A DNA stretch of 33,483 bases, taken from Zygnema circumcarinatum. Lineage: Eukaryota > Streptophyta > Zygnematophyceae > Zygnematales > Zygnemataceae. A program made the position numbers and the translations under genes. Below are positions 29,950 to 33,483 of this stretch, one piece after another. The number at the start of each line of letters is the position of its first letter. The stretch's first letter is position 1. Under the pieces are notes generated by a model. The model searched no databases, was not told the DNA's origin, and saw only the letters and a program-made list of their open reading frames with translations. The stretch is from positions 3,116,131-3,149,613 of the forward strand of contig CM074811.1 of NCBI GenBank assembly GCA_037447605.1, given 5' to 3'.

Positions 29950-32075
29950 CAGAGAGAGACAGAGAGAGAGAGAGAGACAGAGAGAGAGAGAGAGACCCAC
30001 ATGTCAGGAAAGCGAGCAGGCAGAAACTCCACCAAGAGGTCGAGCAGCTCTTTCTTCGCCTCCTCCGCCAGTCCCGGCATGCTCGCCAGAACGGTTTCCT
30101 TGTGGGTCCGTAACAGTTCGCGGCGGATGGCCATCTCCTCCGCATAGAACGCGTCGATTTGGATCCAATCATTGGGCAGCAGCGGGTGCAGGCCCATCGT
30201 CATCTTGTACGGAACTTTGAACGGCAAATATTCGTAGTGGCCTGCTCGCTCGCGGCCAAAGAGGAAAGAGAAAAAAACAAAAAAAAAATCGAAGGAAACA
30301 AAGGAAGCGGCTAAGTGGCAATTGATATTTTTTCTTTTTTTGTTTAAATAAAGAGGATAATAGGATGAGGAATGAATGCATGTGTGAAGGATCGGCATGA
30401 AGCATCGTTTATGTCGCCTAAAACCCTCAAATCCTAAACAACAAATACTAGAACCTACACCAAAATCCTAAATCCTTTACCCCTAAACCTTTAGCCCTAA
30501 AACCCTAAAACCTAAAACCTAAACTCGAAAACCCTAATCCCTAAGCACGAAACCCTACAACCCTGAACTCTTGACCTTAAACCCTCAACCCTAAACCCTA
30601 ATCTCTGAACCGTAAGCCCTGAAGCCGTAAATTCTTGAACCCGACCCCCGGTTGAATTCCTCAACTCTTACACCCTAAACCCTAACCCTATAATCTAAAA
30701 ATCCTAAACCCTAAAAACACTAATCCCTGAACCTTGAACCCTAAAAAAACCCTGAACTCTAAACCCTAAAAATTCTGAACCCTAAACCCTAAAAACCCTG
30801 AACCCTTAACCCTTAAAACCCTGACTACACCTTAAAACCCTAATCCCTGGACCCTTAAAACCCTAATCCCTGAACCCTAAACCTTAAAACCTAAAACCCT
30901 AATCCCTGAACCCTAACTCCCCCATAACCCTCCCCCCTTTCAATCCCTCCCAATTGCGACAAGGACCTCTAAAACCCTAATCCCTAAACCCTAAACCTTA
31001 AACCCTAAAACCCTAATCGCTGAACCCTAACCCCCCCATAACCCTCCCCCTTTCAATCCCTCCCAATTGCGACAAGGACCTCTAAAACCCTAATCCCTGA
31101 ACCCTAAACCCTAAACCTAAAACCCTAATCCCTGAACCCTAACCCCCCCACAACCTTCCCCCCTTTCAATCCCTCCCAATTGCGACAAGGACCTCTCCTC
31201 CCCTCCCCTCTCCCTCCCCCCCCGCCTTCGCCGCGTTTCCATGCCCCGCAAATTCCGTTACCGTCGCCGATCGGCGGCGGCTTCAACGGATCCGCCGACG
31301 GAGCGGGCGCATGTGGACCCGTTCTCAGTTTCTCCTGCCCAGCGGCCACCCCCGCCGCCTCCGCTCGGTTTTGTCGTTTTGCGGTGCGGAGGGCGTCTCC
31401 ATGGAATCCGAACGGACACTTTCCGGCGCTGACTGTCACTGGAACGGAAACTGGAACGGAACGGATGGTTCTATGCATGGAGATCTGCGGGCGGGGAAGA
31501 GGGACCCATGTGAGGATGCGCTTTCATGCTGATGAGGAGGGAATTGAGAAGCATGAAGATGGAATTTTTTTTTTTTTTTAAATTAAAGAGAGAATTAGTG
31601 ACAGGCATAGTAGGTTTAGAGTTTTTAGATTTTTCTTAGGCCTCGATCACGCAAAATAGCCTTAAATTTGAAGCGTAGTTTACTGTGAACATTAAAGTTA
31701 TATATATAAAAAAAATGTGGAATGTTTTTTAAAGAACTGAAAAGTGTCACGTTCTGAAATGCTCACCCTGAAAATTTCAGAAATATGAATAACCCAAAAA
31801 ATTGAGAAATTCGGTAATTCATAAAGACTCAAATTGACACTCGAACTTCACCTCAATTGCCCGATCAGTTTACAATTAAAATTTAGTTTTCTTTGTTTAT
31901 CAACGAATAATTTAAAAAGAAAAAAAAGAAACATTCACCTCGCGACCATCAGAAGCACCTCCCCCGATAAAAGCGACCTCTCTTCGGCCTTCCAAATTCC
32001 CATTAAAAAAATTGGAATTCGACGAAAACATTGACTGAAATGCGTCGGCCATTCCCTTCCTGCCGGTCCCAAAAC
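28205..32075 (-). CDS. HRQ/DUF3445 family protein (heme-dependent oxidative N-demethylase-like), 5' end unresolved
   Basis: Exons in transcript order: 32075-31939, 31484-31262, 30241-30001, 29789-29684, 29332-29075, 28802-28681 and 28415-28205. All are GT-AG with matching phases, giving 432 residues to the TGA. The family core runs YEYLPFKVPYKMTMGLHPL, PNDWIQIDAFY, LPARFPD, NRVTGDEWDLSD, QEDLCLMLEVDG, LFPQGWQLLEKIGMDMHEIH, KPVPLYEKEI, ARANWSIRDDPSLYQP, ERETLVRFPK, ILFTIRTHVKP and LDYKGIRGVYG. This is the PF11927 pattern. A bacterial member is a heme enzyme that oxidatively demethylates dimethylamine; the role of eukaryotic members is not established to my knowledge. The first two exons form an N-terminal extension (FIGGGASDGRE, KCPFGFHGDALRTAKRQN) that I do not recognise. 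The 31484-31262 exon joins the core in phase. The 32075-31939 exon is likely but less certain and needs a further upstream exon for the start. Confidence 0.87.
29790..29998. repeat. GA/CAGA microsatellite in HRQ intron
   Basis: GAGAGACAGAGAG-type repeats fill intron 29790-30000, pyrimidine-rich in the gene's sense, between the HRQ exons ending at 30001 and starting at 29789. Confidence 0.85.
30415..31200. repeat. Degenerate CCCTAA array with a 113-base tandem repeat in HRQ intron
   Basis: Telomere-like units fill most of intron 30242-31261. From about 30895 to 31196 a unit of about 113 bases is repeated roughly 2.5 times. Its marker CCCAATTGCGACAAGGACC starts near 30949, 31062 and 31176. Confidence 0.85.
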
Positions 32076-32190
32076 CTAAAAAAATAAATGCAGACAAATT
32101 TCAAATGTTGACCGAAATTTAAATTTTCTGCCCCCTCCGCTGGCTTGCCTTTCTCAAAGAGGGAGAGGGAGAGAGGGGGGAGGGGAGGGG

Positions 32191-32310
32191 GTGTACGGAA
32201 ACGTACGAAAGTGACAGAAATATTGTACGGATGAACAGTTCGTACAGAAAGTACACTGTACGGACTGCCTCAAGTTGTCAGTAGGGGGTGTCAGACTTAA
32301 AAAATTTCAG
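32191..32310. promoter_or_regulatory. GTAC/CGTACG-rich stretch upstream of HRQ gene
   Basis: About seven GTAC words between 32193 and 32312 (GTGTACGGAAACGTACG and others). Further clusters follow at 32631-32785, with the self-complementary AGTACTGTACTGTACAG, and at 32885-32912. These are the same class of words as the clusters at 26815 and 27131. Confidence 0.3.
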
Positions 32311-32442
32311 TACGCGTGTTCGTAAGTTTGACATCAGAACGAGTACTCCAGTATCATCGCGATCCTCCTGCGGCGGAGTACTTTCGTAACCTTTTTTTTC
32401 GTAACGCTTTTCGTAAGATTTTGTTAAGTCTGACACCCCCTA
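32282..32442. mobile_element. Candidate MITE with 17-bp terminal inverted repeats and TA duplication
   Basis: The left end 32282-32300 and right end 32424-32442 (TTAAGTCTGACACCCCCTA) are perfect 19-base reverse complements. Both are bounded by TA, so a 157-base element with GGGGGTGTCAGACTTAA termini inside a TA target duplication fits. It has no coding capacity. TA duplications are typical of Tc1/mariner-type elements. An imperfect copy of one arm (AAGTCTGACAGACCCCCT) lies at 32613-32630. A chance or regulatory inverted repeat is the alternative. Confidence 0.5.
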
Positions 32443-33483
32443 GTGGCCGCAGAATCGAACGGACGATTTTCTTCACTTGCATGATTAAATTTTCTTAATA
32501 AGTACTCTTCTAGAGACAAACCGCTATTTTTTCAGAATACTTATTTTGGCATCAAATAGGCGAAGGTTTTCTCTACAAACTCCTGACGATGTTTTTCCCT
32601 CTAAAGAAAAGAAAGTCTGACAGACCCCCTGGTACGGTCAAGTACTGTACTGTACAGTACAGTCAACAGTCCTCATATTTTCCACCCTGTACAGTGTGTC
32701 CCCAAGAAATTCGGCCCGATTTTGCCGAAACCACCCTTTTGTACGGTAACTCTGTGTTAGCCGTAGTACCCGTACTATCCGTACCCCTAAAACCCTAAAA
32801 CCAGGGCTCTTCAAATAGGGGATTTCGGCTTAAGATAGGGGACTGTCCCCTAACTTGGTTTTGTAAAAACACGTAAATATGGACTGTACGGACGAAACCG
32901 TGCACGTACGGACGTTCATCATTTCCCAACACTGCTACTGTCGAGTCTGATTTTTCAGTAATTGTTTGGGAGAAAGACGAGTTTCGAAAGTGGTTGACAG
33001 ACTTTTAATTGGAAGGCATTCTTCACTGCAAACAGTTTGATAGTTTGACCGCTCTTCGAGGGTCTCTTTGAGTAGTTTGCATCACTTCTATAGCTGTCTT
33101 GTTCAGCCTAAAACTCCTAAGGGAGTGAGACCATTTTTCATTTCATTTCTAATTTTAGTTCCTATTTTAGTTTTTCTTTTGTGACTACACCTAGAATTTC
33201 AAAGGTTATGATTTGGAATCGAGTTTTTGTGAGGAAATTTCAAGACTATGATGGATTCTAAAGTGATACTTGGAGTAATTAATGATGGATGGAAAAGGAA
33301 ATAGAGAGCTTAGGATTGGATCTACAAAGTTTCCGTGCAATTGGGTTTTTGAATAAGCAACTATATGTTGTGATTGCCAAATGCACAGTTGTTCTAATTG
33401 ATTGGTAAAATTTACCAATCTATAAGAGTCGAAGAGGTTGCACCAGTTTCTAAAGCCGTGTTGTTATACCAACAAGTAAAGTT

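Larger units (their letters stand above)
32076..33483. other. Upstream region of HRQ gene, no gene recognised
   Basis: AT-richer than the rest of the window. It includes a short GA tract (32160-32190), GTAC-rich stretches, the candidate MITE at 32284-32440 and, from about 33000, plain AT-rich sequence. A missing 5' exon of the HRQ gene should lie here or beyond the right edge. The short frame at 33206-33418 has no recognisable domain. Confidence 0.5.

Noticed and set aside
31180-31581. Plus-strand frames of 63-133 codons
   Set aside because: They overlap the minus-strand exon 31484-31262, which joins the HRQ core in phase and has good splice sites. The plus frames have no recognisable domain.

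Overview
This is eukaryotic nuclear DNA, most likely from a green alga. All six genes are split by GT-AG introns, and no bacterial operon features were seen. Introns and spacers are filled with telomere-like CCCTAAA/CCCTAA repeats, long polypurine/polypyrimidine tracts and CT/GA microsatellites. The green lineage is inferred from a plant-type FVE/MSI4 WD40 protein, a plant ARFB1-type small GTPase, an apparently plastid-type GNAT acetyltransferase and TTTAGGG-type repeats. An early-diverging streptophyte is possible, but the species cannot be settled from the sequence.

Layout, left to right. (1) 1-3840, minus: TMEM135-like membrane protein, six exons seen, running off the left edge. (2) 3841-5068: divergent promoter region with a G-box palindrome. 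(3) 5069-13774, plus: nine-exon FVE/MSI4 (RBBP4/7 family) histone-binding WD40 protein with a very long acidic repeat tail. (4) 14720-17290, minus: ARF-family GTPase whose P-loop and switch exon(s) must lie in an 877-base assembly gap (16154-17030). (5) 17291-19993: divergent spacer. (6) 19994-22737, plus: GNAT acetyltransferase with a probable transit peptide. (7) 23815-26117, minus: secreted GH30 glycoside hydrolase resembling endo-beta-1,6-galactanases, with one apparent frameshift. (8) 28205 to at least 32075, minus: HRQ/DUF3445 protein (heme-dependent oxidative N-demethylase-like), 5' end not resolved. (9) The right end is AT-richer spacer with dense GTAC motifs and a candidate MITE.

Gene models were built by hand from protein-family landmarks and splice phase. 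The exons of the FVE, GNAT and GH30 models sum to whole codons; GH30 does so only after allowing for one surplus base. The genes look like unrelated housekeeping or metabolic genes, not a cluster. They alternate in convergent and divergent pairs (TMEM135/FVE divergent, FVE/ARF convergent, ARF/GNAT divergent, GNAT/GH30 convergent). The most distinctive features are the acidic minisatellite tail of the FVE-like protein with a decayed continuation past its stop, introns made of telomere-like and self-complementary repeats, the frameshifted GH30 gene, and the HRQ protein with an unfamiliar N-terminal extension.
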